In this document: positions 6,050 through 14,773 of the stretch, one piece after another
Numbering within the stretch: the first letter of the stretch is position 1
Layout: each line of letters begins with the position of its first letter
DNA from: DATFLS01 sp964413425
GTDB taxonomy: Bacteria; Fidelibacterota; JAANXI01
Assembly: GCA_964413425.1 (NCBI GenBank)
Contig: CAYPST010000074.1
Location: 1-20,741, forward strand
DNA: 20,741 nucleotides
Direction: 5' to 3'
Program-made: the position numbers and the translations under genes
Notes under the pieces: model-generated
What the model saw: only the letters and a program-made list of their open reading frames with translations
What the model was told of the DNA's origin: nothing
The model's database searches: none

Positions 6050-6964
6050 ATGCGATATTCCATGCGAACGATCCTGTTAGCCGCCGCCGCACTGGTCATT
6101 ACAGGTCAAATACACGCCCAGCCAACCATTAATCATTTCACGCTTTCCGTGTGGCCGGAGTATGATCATCCGGGAGTATTAGTCGTTTTCAATGGCCAAT
6201 TTGATGAGTCCGAGATTCCGGCAGACGTGGCATTCCCTATTCCTGAGCGTGCCCGGCATGCGCTCGTCGCCGGATCCACGGATACCACCCAGAATCAAAT
6301 GATTCCAGTGCCGCTCCGGGATAGCCAGACTGGAAAAGAAATCCGGTTCACCGTGGTCCATCCGGTCTTTCATGTGGAGTTCTATTATAATCCCTTTCAA
6401 ACCAACACTGCTCATCGACACTACACCTATGATTTCGCATCTACTCTCGGGATTGATTCATTGATTGTACTGTTACAGCAACCGCTCCCTGCCCGGAATT
6501 TTTCTGCCGAAATTCCCATCGACAGACGGCTGCAGGACAATCATGGCATCATCTATCATCAGAAGCGCTATGCTGGCGTGGAAGCCGGGGATACTGTGCA
6601 TGTTGAGGCGCATTATGACAATTCCGAAGGAAACCTCACAACTGATGTGCTCCAGGCACAAATGGGTGGCGGGCAACAAAGTGCCAGCATCCCTCCGAAT
6701 CAATCGGGGGAGAGTCATGGGCCATCGCTCTGGCTGCTGATTGTGGTCGTCGGATTAGTAGGAGGTGTACTGTATTTTGTCATGCAGTCGAAAACCAGTG
6801 ATGCGACCGAGAAGAGCTCGGCAAACCCGGAAACCGCAGCGGATGAGCAACACACCCAAACCGAAGCCAGCACCCACGCAACCAAATATTGTGTTCATTG
6901 TGGTGCTCCTGTTCCGGAAGATGCCAGGTTTTGTACGAAATGCGGGGAATCTCAATCGGCATAA
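6050..6964 (+). CDS. Secreted-domain membrane protein with C-terminal zinc ribbon
   Basis: Protein of 304 residues, family not recognised as a whole. A signal peptide ends near residue 24 (IHAQ). The middle is a polar, strand-rich domain (about 25-200) placed outside the cytoplasm, followed by a Gly/Gln/Ser linker. One membrane segment lies near 226-245 (LWLLIVVVGLVGGVLYFVM). A low-complexity acidic linker leads to a zinc ribbon with ligands Cys281, Cys284, Cys295 and Cys298. This order puts the zinc ribbon on the cytoplasmic side if the signal is cleaved, so the protein could link an envelope event to a cytoplasmic partner; that is inference. An AAGGT ribosome site precedes the ATG. Confidence 0.8.
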   Translation: MRYSMRTILLAAAALVITGQIHAQPTINHFTLSVWPEYDHPGVLVVFNGQFDESEIPADVAFPIPERARHALVAGSTDTTQNQMIPVPLRDSQTGKEIRFTVVHPVFHVEFYYNPFQTNTAHRHYTYDFASTLGIDSLIVLLQQPLPARNFSAEIPIDRRLQDNHGIIYHQKRYAGVEAGDTVHVEAHYDNSEGNLTTDVLQAQMGGGQQSASIPPNQSGESHGPSLWLLIVVVGLVGGVLYFVMQSKTSDATEKSSANPETAADEQHTQTEASTHATKYCVHCGAPVPEDARFCTKCGESQSA

Positions 6965-7263
6965 AATTGGCCTTCCCCGTGCGATTACGCTGGGATCAAC
7001 GAAAAAAACCAGCACTTTATTACAATCCGAGCTTATTTCTCTCAGAACGGCGGCTTCTTCCCAACAATTTCTGCACGCCCTGTTTGAACCGGACTGTCAT
7101 GGGCGGTCTCTTCGAACCTCATGTACGCAGATCGGAATCCAAACATACCGGGAGATTCAGACAAGCAAAGTTGGAAAAGGGAATGAGAACCCTTATTTTC
7201 ATGCGAAGTTATATGAAGAACTATATTATGACTAAATACAGTACGTCATGATTCTTATATTGA

Positions 7264-7361
7264 GTCTATTTAGAAAACGCCTCGAAGAGATCCCGTGACG
7301 ACGGGACAAAGATCGCGAAGGCCGCCCCAACGGGATCCCTTCGGGACAAAGAACGCAAAGA
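7264..7361. repeat. Modular hairpin repeat, copy 1
   Basis: The unit opens with a 21-bp leader (7264-7284) that matches 20684-20694 and the ten bases before it with one mismatch in the whole 20674-20694 span. The hairpin TCCCGTGACGACGGGA (7291-7306) follows. A 19-base segment GGGACAAAGANCGCNAAGN occurs at 7303-7321 and, exactly 40 bases on, at 7343-7361, matching at 16 positions. A second mini-hairpin TCCCTTCGGGA spans 7336-7346. This looks like a dispersed intergenic repeat built from interchangeable hairpin cassettes. Confidence 0.75.
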
Positions 7362-7381
7362 AAATATAAATAAATATTATA

Positions 7382-7412
7382 GAGTGCAGTTCGGAAACAG
7401 AGCACTCCTCTG
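7382..7412 (+). other. Two mutually exclusive hairpins in the rnr leader
   Basis: GAGTGC (7382-7387) can pair with GCACTC (7402-7407) around a 14-base loop. Alternatively CAGAG (7398-7402) can pair with CTCTG (7408-7412) around CACTC. The two share bases and cannot form together. They end 43 bases before the rnr start. Whether they matter in RNA is unknown. Confidence 0.35.
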
Positions 7413-7455
7413 AAGAAATTAAATATGAACAGAAAGGCTGATTACATTATTCATT

Positions 7456-9594
7456 ATGGGGCTTAATCGAAAGGAAGTACGAAAAAAGGTTTTACAGTTT
7501 TTAAAGACACATCAAAACAATACTTATAAACAGAAAACGCTCTCCAGAGCAATACACATCCCGAACCAAAACTATCGCGAGTTCAAGGATTTACTGCGGC
7601 AAATGAGTGATCAAGGAGAAATTGAGCGCCATAAGAGCAACCAATACACCTACCCGCAGGAGAAGCGGGTTGTGACAGGCGAGCTGTCCATTACCTCCAA
7701 AGGATTTGGATTTGTGCTCATGGAAAACGAACGGGATATCTTCATCAGTTATGATAATCTTGCCAATGCCATGGATGGAGACATGGTCAGAACCCTGGTG
7801 TTTCAACAAAGCTTTGGCAAAAATCCGGAAGGGAAAGTTTTGGAGGTACTCCAGCGCTCTATGGAGAATATTGTGGGAGTATTCCGGAAATATAACGGCG
7901 GTGGAATGGTCTATCCGGAGGATGATCGTCTGAAGTCTCCCCTGTATATTCCGCCGGACAAGATTCAACCGGAAGGGAAACAAACGATCCAGAATGGTCA
8001 GATCGTCGTTGCGCAACTGGAAGACTGGGCGGATCCCAGGGATAATCCCCACGGGCATATTATCGATGTTTTGGGATTTCCGGATGAGCCCAAAATGGAT
8101 CTGCGGATCGTTGCCACATCAAAAGATCTTGATCTCGATTTCCCGGAAGAGGTCAAAGCGGAGGAAAAACGATTAGCCGAGCCGGACTGGCAGCAAGAAT
8201 TGCAACGGCGGTTGGATTTACGTGATACCCTCTGTTTCACCATCGATCCCGAGGATGCCAAAGATTTTGATGATGCGGTTTCTTTCCGGCAGAAGGAAAA
8301 CGGGCGGTTCGAGTTAGGCGTGCATATTGCGGACGTGAGCCATTTTGTCAAACGGGGCTCGGCCATTGAGCGGGAAGCCTGGAAACGGGCCACCTCAGTA
8401 TATTTCGTCCAGCACGTAATTCCCATGCTGCCGGAACGACTTTCCAATGACTTGTGCAGTCTGAAACCGGAGGAAGATCGCCTGGCATTTAGCGTGATCA
8501 TGGAACTGGATTCCGGCGGGACTGTGTATGATTACCGGATTGCCGAAACAGTCATTCACAGCCGCTGTCGATTTGCGTATGAGGAAGTGGAAGAGATTAT
8601 CAAAGGCGCGCCGCACAAGTTCGCTGACACCATCCATCTCATGCAGATGATGAGCCTTTCGCTGCAGCGGCAACGGTCAGAAATGGGAAGCATCGATTTC
8701 GACATTCCGGAACCCATCTTTTCCCTGGATGAGCATGGGATCCCGTATGAGGTCCGGCCCAGTGAGCGACTGCATGCGCACCGACTTATCGAAGAGTTTA
8801 TGCTGCTTGCGAATCGAACCGTTGCCGAACACATCTCGAAGCAAAATGATGGGAAGGATACCCGGCTACCTTTTGTGTACCGTATTCATGAAAAACCTCC
8901 CAGCGATGACCTGGCCTCCTTTATGACGCTCCTGAAAAATTTAGGGATCATGTATCAGGTGCGGGGAGAGATTAAGCCGGAAGATTTCCGGAATATTCTG
9001 GATATCGTAGAAAACCTGGAGTTCAAGGATTTTGTGGAAAAAGTCGCCCTGCGTTCAATGAGCAAGGCCAGGTATAGTCCGGAGAATAAGGGTCATTTCG
9101 GACTTGCCTTCGATGTCTACACGCATTTTACCTCCCCGATTCGTCGATACCCGGATTTGGTTGTTCATCGGCTGTTGAAGCAGTATCAGGCCGAGAAACC
9201 GAAAAATATCGATTCTCTGATGGAATACCTGAGAGAGACCTGTGATCAGAGTTCGGAGATGGAGATCAATGCGCTGGAAGCCGAGAGAGAGTATGCGAAG
9301 ATCAAATCTATGGAATTTCTTTCACAAAAGGTCGGGGAAGAATTTCACGGAATTATTTCCGGAGTCACGTCCTTCGGGGCATTTGTGGAGCTCACCTATT
9401 ACATGGTGGAAGGACTGGTGCCGCTCTCCCGTATGAAGGATGATTATTATATTTATGACAAGGAGAATTACCAGCTGTTGGGTAAACGGACCGGGAAGCG
9501 ATATCGGTTGGGAGACCGCGTGCGGGTGCGGGTTGAAAACGTCTCCGTTGAGGATCGACAGGCCGATTTTACTTTTATCGAGAACCATGAGTGA
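7456..9594 (+). CDS. rnr: Ribonuclease R
   Basis: Protein of 712 residues, a normal length for RNase R. It degrades structured RNA from the 3' end in the cytoplasm, with roles in mRNA turnover and rRNA/tRNA quality control. Order: N-terminal helical region (about 1-65); cold-shock domains (TGELSITSKGFGFV near 74-87, then a second one); the RNB catalytic domain with DPEDAKDFDDAVSF, whose metal-binding aspartates fall at 264, 270, 272 and 273; HIADVSHFV; the conserved arginine-rich segment THFTSPIRRYPDLVVHR; and a C-terminal S1 domain (GIISGVTSFGAFVELTYYMVEGLV). It lacks the long basic C-terminal tail of the E. coli enzyme. It opens a long co-directional cluster and overlaps the next gene by 8 bases, which suggests coupled translation. 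The ribosome site is weak (AAAGG lies about 20 bases upstream). Confidence 0.95.
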   Translation: MGLNRKEVRKKVLQFLKTHQNNTYKQKTLSRAIHIPNQNYREFKDLLRQMSDQGEIERHKSNQYTYPQEKRVVTGELSITSKGFGFVLMENERDIFISYDNLANAMDGDMVRTLVFQQSFGKNPEGKVLEVLQRSMENIVGVFRKYNGGGMVYPEDDRLKSPLYIPPDKIQPEGKQTIQNGQIVVAQLEDWADPRDNPHGHIIDVLGFPDEPKMDLRIVATSKDLDLDFPEEVKAEEKRLAEPDWQQELQRRLDLRDTLCFTIDPEDAKDFDDAVSFRQKENGRFELGVHIADVSHFVKRGSAIEREAWKRATSVYFVQHVIPMLPERLSNDLCSLKPEEDRLAFSVIMELDSGGTVYDYRIAETVIHSRCRFAYEEVEEIIKGAPHKFADTIHLMQMMSLSLQRQRSEMGSIDFDIPEPIFSLDEHGIPYEVRPSERLHAHRLIEEFMLLANRTVAEHISKQNDGKDTRLPFVYRIHEKPPSDDLASFMTLLKNLGIMYQVRGEIKPEDFRNILDIVENLEFKDFVEKVALRSMSKARYSPENKGHFGLAFDVYTHFTSPIRRYPDLVVHRLLKQYQAEKPKNIDSLMEYLRETCDQSSEMEINALEAEREYAKIKSMEFLSQKVGEEFHGIISGVTSFGAFVELTYYMVEGLVPLSRMKDDYYIYDKENYQLLGKRTGKRYRLGDRVRVRVENVSVEDRQADFTFIENHE

Positions 9595-10516
9595 GGCAGT
9601 GCAATGGGAAACCATCCCCTGTCCCTTGTGCGGCAGTAAAAATTATGGCCACTGGCGGAACGTCAAAGACCGGTTCGGGGTGATCCCTGACCAGACATAT
9701 TCAATTGTCAGCTGCCAGGACTGCGGGTTTCGGTTTCTCAATCCAAGACCAAATAGAGATACTATCCCGGCTTTTTATCCGTCCGAGAAATATGATCCCT
9801 TTATTTCCATAAAAGATCGCTTAGCTTTGAAAGACGTTTTCTATGCGCTGATTCGGAAGTTTTCTCTCTGGAGGAAACGTCTCCTGGTAGAGTCATTTCA
9901 GCCGGCAGGCTATCTGCTGGATGTGGGGTGCGGGACCGGTGAGTTTTTACAGTATATGCGGGAACGTGGCTGGCAGGTGACCGGTGTGGAGCCGGAGAAG
10001 GATGCCAGGCAGTTTGCCGTCGAACAGGCACTTCCTGTGAAGGCCGGATTGGATTCGCTGCGGGATCACAATTTTGATGTGATTACGCTCTGGCATGTGT
10101 TGGAACATATGCATGACTTCCGGGATGCCATGGAAAATTTAGCGGGAATTCTGGATCAGGATGGTGTGCTCATCATGGCCATGCCGAATGTCGATTCCTG
10201 GGATATGAAGCGATATCAGGAAGAATGGATTGCGCTGGATACGCCGCGGCATCTCTTTCATTTCACTGAAAAGGATGTCGTCAAGCTGATTACTGGTATG
10301 GATTTACGGCTTGCGACAACGCGCAATCTCTGGCTGGATACAATCTACAATGTATTCTATAGCGAACAGCTCTATCACAGGCACTACCGGCAAAGATACC
10401 GGCCGCTGTATATGCTGAATTCAATCATCGGATCATATATTCATGATTACCAGAACACTACACGCCGGGCATCTGCTTCGGCGTATATTTTACGAAGGGA
10501 GAAAGAGCATGCGTAA
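9587..10516 (+). CDS. Class I SAM-dependent methyltransferase with N-terminal zinc-binding Cys pairs
   Basis: Protein of 309 residues from ATG 9587, which overlaps the rnr stop by 8 bases; the longer upstream frame runs inside rnr and is not used. The N-terminus carries CPLC (Cys12, Cys15) and CQDC (Cys43, Cys46), a zinc-ribbon-like pair common in methyltransferases linked to sugar or polyketide modification. The SAM loop is LLDVGCGTGEF (110-120), followed by GVEPEKDA, then DVITLWHVLEHMHD (motif II/post II) and a helical C-terminus. LDTPRHLFHF is typical of the Methyltransf_23 group. The substrate is unknown; a surface glycan or lipid is plausible because rmlD-like and glycosyltransferase genes lie downstream. 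It overlaps the next gene by 8 bases. Confidence 0.9.
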   Translation: MSEAVQWETIPCPLCGSKNYGHWRNVKDRFGVIPDQTYSIVSCQDCGFRFLNPRPNRDTIPAFYPSEKYDPFISIKDRLALKDVFYALIRKFSLWRKRLLVESFQPAGYLLDVGCGTGEFLQYMRERGWQVTGVEPEKDARQFAVEQALPVKAGLDSLRDHNFDVITLWHVLEHMHDFRDAMENLAGILDQDGVLIMAMPNVDSWDMKRYQEEWIALDTPRHLFHFTEKDVVKLITGMDLRLATTRNLWLDTIYNVFYSEQLYHRHYRQRYRPLYMLNSIIGSYIHDYQNTTRRASASAYILRREKEHA

Positions 10517-11531
10517 ACTCGCTGGACTGCTTCTGATCATAATGTTTGCGATTCTCAGCTGTGGATTAAAACGTGATGCCATTGGTGAACCGGACATTCT
10601 GATTGTGGTTGCCGATTCTATCGATTGGCAGCAGACCCGGGATTTGGTTCGGGAGACATTTGCGAAGGTTATCCCGACCCCTCAACCGGAAGAATGGTAT
10701 AATATCAGACGAATCCCCCCGGAAAGATTTTCGCAGTTTATGGAGTATAAGAGCATTCTCATTCTTTCGTTGTTGCGGGAGAATTCAGCCTCATTGCGTT
10801 TCATCGAACGGGTATTCTCTGATGATCTGGTTCAATCTATGAAATCCGGCGAGGTGAATGTGGCGAAGAAAGAGAACCCCTGGCGAGCACAACAACTGCT
10901 GGGAGTCATCACCGCACCCGGGGAAGAAGAGTTTACCCGGGTGATGCAACAACGAGGAGAGGAGGTGCGGGGGTATTTCGATGAAATCTTCAGTCAACGA
11001 CAACGGGAATATTTATTCGGGCGGTACGAACAGAAAAGACTCGAGAATCGGCTGGAGCAGACATATAACTGGACCATTAGAATTCCCAGAGATTGGGTTA
11101 TCATTAAGGAGCGACCACAGGAGAATTTCTTCTGGATTGGGCGTCATCTGCCTATTCGATGGTTGAGTATCCACTGGGACCAGGTTAGCCAGCCAGTGAA
11201 TATCGATTCCACAACGGCAATACGTTTGCGAAAACTGGTTGGTCAGGAACAGTATGGGGATATCAGGACAAATACGGAGTACCTGCGAGCGGAAGAAATC
11301 ACCCTGGATGGCAGGCGTGCAGTGCGCCTGCGGGGACTCTGGGAGCATGAAAAAGAGGCCAAAGGCGGTCCGTTTACCGGAGTTGCCTATTACGATCCGG
11401 AGACGCAACGGTTGTATTATATTGATGCCCAGTTATTCGCACCTGATATGAAAAAGCTGGTATATCTGCGCCAGATGGAAATCATTGTCGGGACCTTCAC
11501 ATCTGGCGGCAACTCCCGGAAAACCGGGTGA
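10509..11531 (+). CDS. DUF4837-like lipoprotein
   Basis: Protein of 340 residues from ATG 10509, overlapping the previous stop by 8 bases. The lipobox ILSC puts the lipidated Cys at residue 18. The body matches my memory of DUF4837 proteins of the FCB group: an early ILIVVADSIDWQ segment, a charged helical middle, YNWTIRIPRDWVIIKE, then FFWIGRHLPIRWLSIHW, and a closing part ending near MEIIVGTF. Function is not known; it is probably a periplasmic or outer-membrane lipoprotein. It is the last gene of an rnr-led overlapping trio; a 69-base gap with a possible promoter follows. Confidence 0.75.
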   Translation: MRKLAGLLLIIMFAILSCGLKRDAIGEPDILIVVADSIDWQQTRDLVRETFAKVIPTPQPEEWYNIRRIPPERFSQFMEYKSILILSLLRENSASLRFIERVFSDDLVQSMKSGEVNVAKKENPWRAQQLLGVITAPGEEEFTRVMQQRGEEVRGYFDEIFSQRQREYLFGRYEQKRLENRLEQTYNWTIRIPRDWVIIKERPQENFFWIGRHLPIRWLSIHWDQVSQPVNIDSTTAIRLRKLVGQEQYGDIRTNTEYLRAEEITLDGRRAVRLRGLWEHEKEAKGGPFTGVAYYDPETQRLYYIDAQLFAPDMKKLVYLRQMEIIVGTFTSGGNSRKTG

Positions 11532-11539
11532 TTTAAGTT

Positions 11540-11568
11540 TTGCGGCTGATAGAGACGTTTTGTATCTT
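11540..11568 (+). promoter_or_regulatory. Possible promoter of purE
   Basis: TTGCGG (11540-11545), 17 bp, TATCTT (11563-11568), ending 32 bases before the purE ATG. Read instead by the Bacteroidota consensus, TTTG (11539-11542) lies 20 bases before TATCTTTC, close to TAnnTTTG. Either reading supports a promoter in this gap. Confidence 0.45.
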
Positions 11569-11600
11569 TCAATTCTATATAGACGGAAAGGAAGGATCGT

Positions 11601-12068
11601 ATGGCTCGAGTTGGCGTAGTACTGGGGTCTGCTTCGGATCAGCAGATCATGGAAGATTGTTTCGAGTACCTCGATGGATTTGGTATTGAGTACGAGCTGA
11701 AAATCGCATCCGCGCATCGGACGCCGGAAGATGTCCGGGAATTTGCGAAGAACGCGAAAAAGAACGGATTTCGAATTCTCATTGCCGGGGCAGGATTGGC
11801 GGCCCATTTACCCGGGGTACTTGCCTCATACACGACCCTTCCGGTGATCGGTGTCCCTATCCCATCAGGACCGATGGATGGTATTGATGCGTTGCACTCT
11901 ATGGTTCAGATGCCCGGTGGAGTGCCGGTGGCAACGGTAGCAATCGGAAAACATGGTGCAAGAAATTCCGCGGTCCTGGCAGCGCAGATACTTGCACTGA
12001 GTGATGAGGAGATGGCAAAAAAATTAGATGCATTCAAGGAAAACGGATGCCGTATAAAAAAGGCTTAG
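11601..12068 (+). CDS. purE: N5-carboxyaminoimidazole ribonucleotide mutase (PurE)
   Basis: Protein of 155 residues, normal for PurE. It moves the carboxyl group of N5-CAIR to make CAIR in de novo purine synthesis. Signatures: GSASDQQIM (9-17), with the Ser-Asp that binds substrate; KIASAHRTPED, with the catalytic His39; AGAGLAAHLPGVLA; and GVPIPSGPMDGIDALHSMVQMP. A good ribosome site (AAAGGAAGG) precedes the ATG. No purK lies next to it in this window, so the N5-CAIR synthetase must be elsewhere or the enzyme may use CO2-derived substrate as class II does; the sequence looks class I. Confidence 0.95.
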   Translation: MARVGVVLGSASDQQIMEDCFEYLDGFGIEYELKIASAHRTPEDVREFAKNAKKNGFRILIAGAGLAAHLPGVLASYTTLPVIGVPIPSGPMDGIDALHSMVQMPGGVPVATVAIGKHGARNSAVLAAQILALSDEEMAKKLDAFKENGCRIKKA

Positions 12069-12120
12069 CCGTCGATAAGGATCGTTATGCCGGGGGCATT
12101 TCTTCGAGACCGACTGGGAT

Positions 12121-13044
12121 ATGGTAGGAAAGAAATCAAATAAAACGGTGGTCGTCACAGGAGCGAATGGATTGTTGGGGCAAAAGGTGGTGGAAGCCTT
12201 TGCACCACATTTCCGGGTGGTTGCCACCGGAATTCAGAAGAAATCTGTGCAATCCCAACTGGTCGGGGCTGAATACGCTGTATTGGATATTGTAGAGTAC
12301 GCAACACTTAAAAATTTCTTTCATGAGATTCGACCGGACGTCGTGGTAAACTGTGCGGGGTATACCAATGTCGATAAAGCCGAGCAGGAAAAGGATCTGG
12401 CACGCAAGGTGAACGCCACAGCAGTGAAGAAGATGGTCCAGGTGCTGCGGCGAATGAAGAGCAAGTTTGTGCAGATATCGACTGACTACATTTTCGATGG
12501 CACGGCTGGTCCGTATGGGGAGTCCAGCCGGCCGAATCCTTTGAATTATTATGGGTTGACCAAATGGGAGGCGGAAAATGCGGTGAAGGCTTCCGGAATC
12601 GAGCATTTGATTTTCAGAACAAATGTATTGTATGGGGTTGCCAACAAGGTGAGCAAAAATTTTATCCTGTGGGTGTTGCAGTCGCTTCAGGATAACAAGC
12701 CGATTCAGGTGGTGGAGGACCAGATTAACAATCCGACACTGGCGAATGGATTGGCAGAATGTATTGTGATGGGATGTATCATGAACGCTCATGGTGTATA
12801 TAATTACGGAGGGACGGAATATCTTAGTCGCTTCGAATTCGCCCGGAAAATCGCTCATTATTTTGATCTGCCGGTCCAACGCATCCAACCGTGCAGCAGT
12901 GCTGATCTCGGGCAGCAGGCCGAGCGTCCCTTGCTGAGTGGTTTGAAGACAGAGAAGGTAGTAGAAGATCTTCACATCCGACTCTACGATATCCGGGCAG
13001 GTTTGAAACAAGTGGAAAAGGACCTACAGAAGTGCGAAATTTAG
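12121..13044 (+). CDS. RmlD-type dTDP-4-dehydrorhamnose reductase (SDR family)
   Basis: Protein of 307 residues of the extended SDR family. The nucleotide loop is TGANGLLG (13-20). VNCAGYTNVDKAE (77-89) is a strong RmlD signature. The catalytic residues are in QISTDYIFDG (Thr121) and Tyr144/Lys148 of YYGLTK. PYGES and NPLNYYG follow the RmlD pattern. RmlD makes dTDP-L-rhamnose from the 4-keto sugar for surface glycans. The other rml genes are not in this window, so a related reductase, such as one for another deoxysugar, is possible. It overlaps the next gene by 13 bases, suggesting joint use in glycan synthesis. Confidence 0.85.
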   Translation: MVGKKSNKTVVVTGANGLLGQKVVEAFAPHFRVVATGIQKKSVQSQLVGAEYAVLDIVEYATLKNFFHEIRPDVVVNCAGYTNVDKAEQEKDLARKVNATAVKKMVQVLRRMKSKFVQISTDYIFDGTAGPYGESSRPNPLNYYGLTKWEAENAVKASGIEHLIFRTNVLYGVANKVSKNFILWVLQSLQDNKPIQVVEDQINNPTLANGLAECIVMGCIMNAHGVYNYGGTEYLSRFEFARKIAHYFDLPVQRIQPCSSADLGQQAERPLLSGLKTEKVVEDLHIRLYDIRAGLKQVEKDLQKCEI

Positions 13045-13745
13045 TTGTCATCCCCACATATAACGAGTCGGAGAATGTTAAAACGCTCATTGAAAATATC
13101 TTTCAGCTGCCAATCACGATAGATATTCTGGTGGTTGATGATAACTCCCCTGATGGGACCGGCGAGCTGGTTGAAGAATTAATTCAGCGGTATTCCCGGT
13201 TATACCTGATGAAACGCGAGCAGAAGGAAGGCCTGGGCACTGCATACCGGGTGGGGTTCATCTATGCCCTGGAACGCGGCTATGATTGTATCATCCAGAT
13301 GGATGCCGATCTTTCACACAATCATGAAGAAATTCCGACCATGATTGAGAACCTGAAGCAGTACGATCTGGTGATCGGTTCACGGTATATCCAGGGAGTC
13401 TCGGTAGTCCATTGGCCGTTATCCCGACTGATTTTAAGCTATGGCGCAAATCTGTATACCCGATTTATCACCGGGATGCCGATTCATGACAGCACCAGCG
13501 GTTTTAAGGCCTGGCGCAGCCAGGTATTGAAGGCGATTGATCTGGACAAAGTGCGTTCGCAGGGCTACGCATTTCAGATTGAGATGAACTTTCGGGCGTG
13601 GAAGAATCATTGCACAATCAAGGAGCAGCCGATTATATTTTATGATCGGATTGAGGGCAAGTCAAAGATGTCCAGAAAGATTATCTGGGAAGCGGTGGTG
13701 ATGGTCTGGCTGATCAAGATTCGTAGCATATTCCGGTTGTTGTAG
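13032..13745 (+). CDS. Polyprenol-phosphate mannosyltransferase-like GT2 enzyme (DPM1 type)
   Basis: Protein of 237 residues starting at GTG 13032, inside the end of the previous gene. Family 2 motifs: VVIPTYNESENV (5-16), VVDDNSPDGT (34-43), and QMDADLSHNHEEIP (89-102) with the metal-binding Asp91/Asp93. DSTSGFKAWR and RSQGYAFQIEMNFRAW are typical of DPM1/polyprenol monophosphomannose synthases. Such enzymes load a sugar, usually mannose from GDP-mannose, on polyprenyl phosphate for later transfer outside the cytoplasm. There is no GtrA-like membrane domain, only a mildly hydrophobic C-terminal helix. The 13-base overlap with the RmlD-like gene points to a common glycan pathway. The sugar is not certain. 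Confidence 0.9.
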   Translation: MRNLVVIPTYNESENVKTLIENIFQLPITIDILVVDDNSPDGTGELVEELIQRYSRLYLMKREQKEGLGTAYRVGFIYALERGYDCIIQMDADLSHNHEEIPTMIENLKQYDLVIGSRYIQGVSVVHWPLSRLILSYGANLYTRFITGMPIHDSTSGFKAWRSQVLKAIDLDKVRSQGYAFQIEMNFRAWKNHCTIKEQPIIFYDRIEGKSKMSRKIIWEAVVMVWLIKIRSIFRLL

Positions 13746-13819
13746 AACAGGCTGCAAAATATGGTTCCCGTGCATGCCCGTCTATATTGTGCGCATACGG
13801 TCAAACGATTGAGGAATCT

Positions 13820-14773
13820 ATGCAGACCGTTTTAGAATTCGAAAAACCCATTGTGGAGCTCCGGCAAAAAATTGAAGAAATGCGGGGGCTTTCTGCCGCT
13901 GGCGACGTGGATATAGAAGATGAAATCCAGCGGCTGGAAGAGAAGCTGGAGAAATTGTATACCAAAGTATATAGCGGGCTGACCAGGTGGCAGCGGGTTC
14001 AGCTGGCCCGGCATCCTGATCGCCCGTATACTCTGGATTATATTAATCGAATCACCGGTAGTTTTCAGGAGCTGCACGGTGACAGATGTTTTGGGGATGA
14101 TAAATCCATTATTGCCGGAATCGGGACGATTGCTGATAAAAAAGTGGCAATCATCGGACATCAAAAGGGGCGAAATACTAAAGAGAATGTCTTCCGGAAT
14201 TTTGGGATGCCGAACCCGGAAGGGTATCGAAAAGCGTTACGTGTGATGAAGCTGGCGGAGAAATTTCGCCGGTCTGTGGTCTGTCTGATCGATACGCCCG
14301 GTGCCTATCCCGGAGTGGGCGCGGAGGAACGCGGGCAGGCGGAGGCAATTGCCCGGAATCTGTATGAAATGTCGCGCCTGCGGGTGCCAATTCTCATCAT
14401 TGTCATCGGTGAAGGTGCCAGTGGGGGGGCGCTGGGAATTGGAGTGGGAGATCGGATTCTGATGCTGGAGAATACCTGGTATTCCGTGATTACCCCGGAA
14501 GGCTGCGCTTCCATCCTGTACCGGGATGCCTCCCACGCGGAAGAAGCCGCAGAAGCAATGAAGGTGACCGCGCAGGATCTTCTGGATATGCAGATTGCCG
14601 ACAGCATCATCAAGGAACCGACCGGGGGAGCGCATCACAATCATGATGCCGCCGCCGGAATCTTAAAAGAGGTGATACTGGAAGAGCTGAATGCACTTGC
14701 ACGCGCTGATAGCGAACTCCTCTTACAACGGCGGGTGGAAAAGTTCAGTAAAATGGGTGCATGGGAGGAATGA
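13820..14773 (+). CDS. accA: Acetyl-CoA carboxylase carboxyltransferase subunit alpha
   Basis: Protein of 317 residues from ATG 13820, with a GAGGAA ribosome site; an upstream in-frame TTG is less likely. With AccD it transfers the carboxyl group from carboxybiotin to acetyl-CoA to make malonyl-CoA for fatty acids. Signatures: a helical N-terminus (FEKPIVELRQKIEEM); RHPDRPYTLDYI; ELHGDR, opening the core; DTPGAYPGVGAEERGQAEAIARNL; GEGASGGALGIGVGD, forming the oxyanion-hole region; and SVITPEGCASIL. AccD, AccB and AccC are not in the window. The gap after it is 219 bases. Confidence 0.95.
   Translation: MQTVLEFEKPIVELRQKIEEMRGLSAAGDVDIEDEIQRLEEKLEKLYTKVYSGLTRWQRVQLARHPDRPYTLDYINRITGSFQELHGDRCFGDDKSIIAGIGTIADKKVAIIGHQKGRNTKENVFRNFGMPNPEGYRKALRVMKLAEKFRRSVVCLIDTPGAYPGVGAEERGQAEAIARNLYEMSRLRVPILIIVIGEGASGGALGIGVGDRILMLENTWYSVITPEGCASILYRDASHAEEAAEAMKVTAQDLLDMQIADSIIKEPTGGAHHNHDAAAGILKEVILEELNALARADSELLLQRRVEKFSKMGAWEE

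Larger units (their letters stand above)
6965..7455. other. Non-coding stretch upstream of rnr
   Basis: About 490 bases without a credible gene. The short open frames here lack family features and overlap the preceding gene or the repeat. It holds the modular hairpin repeat (7264-7361) and a pair of alternative hairpins in the rnr leader (7382-7412). I found no riboswitch or convincing promoter. Confidence 0.6.

Noticed and set aside
6765..7251. Open frames running from the zinc-ribbon gene into the following gap
   Set aside because: They overlap a real gene in other frames, have no recognisable features, and end before the repeat; they look like chance frames.
7264..7361. Possible CRISPR array
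   Set aside because: There are only two imperfect units with hairpin cassettes and no regular spacers or cas genes; it is a dispersed repeat.
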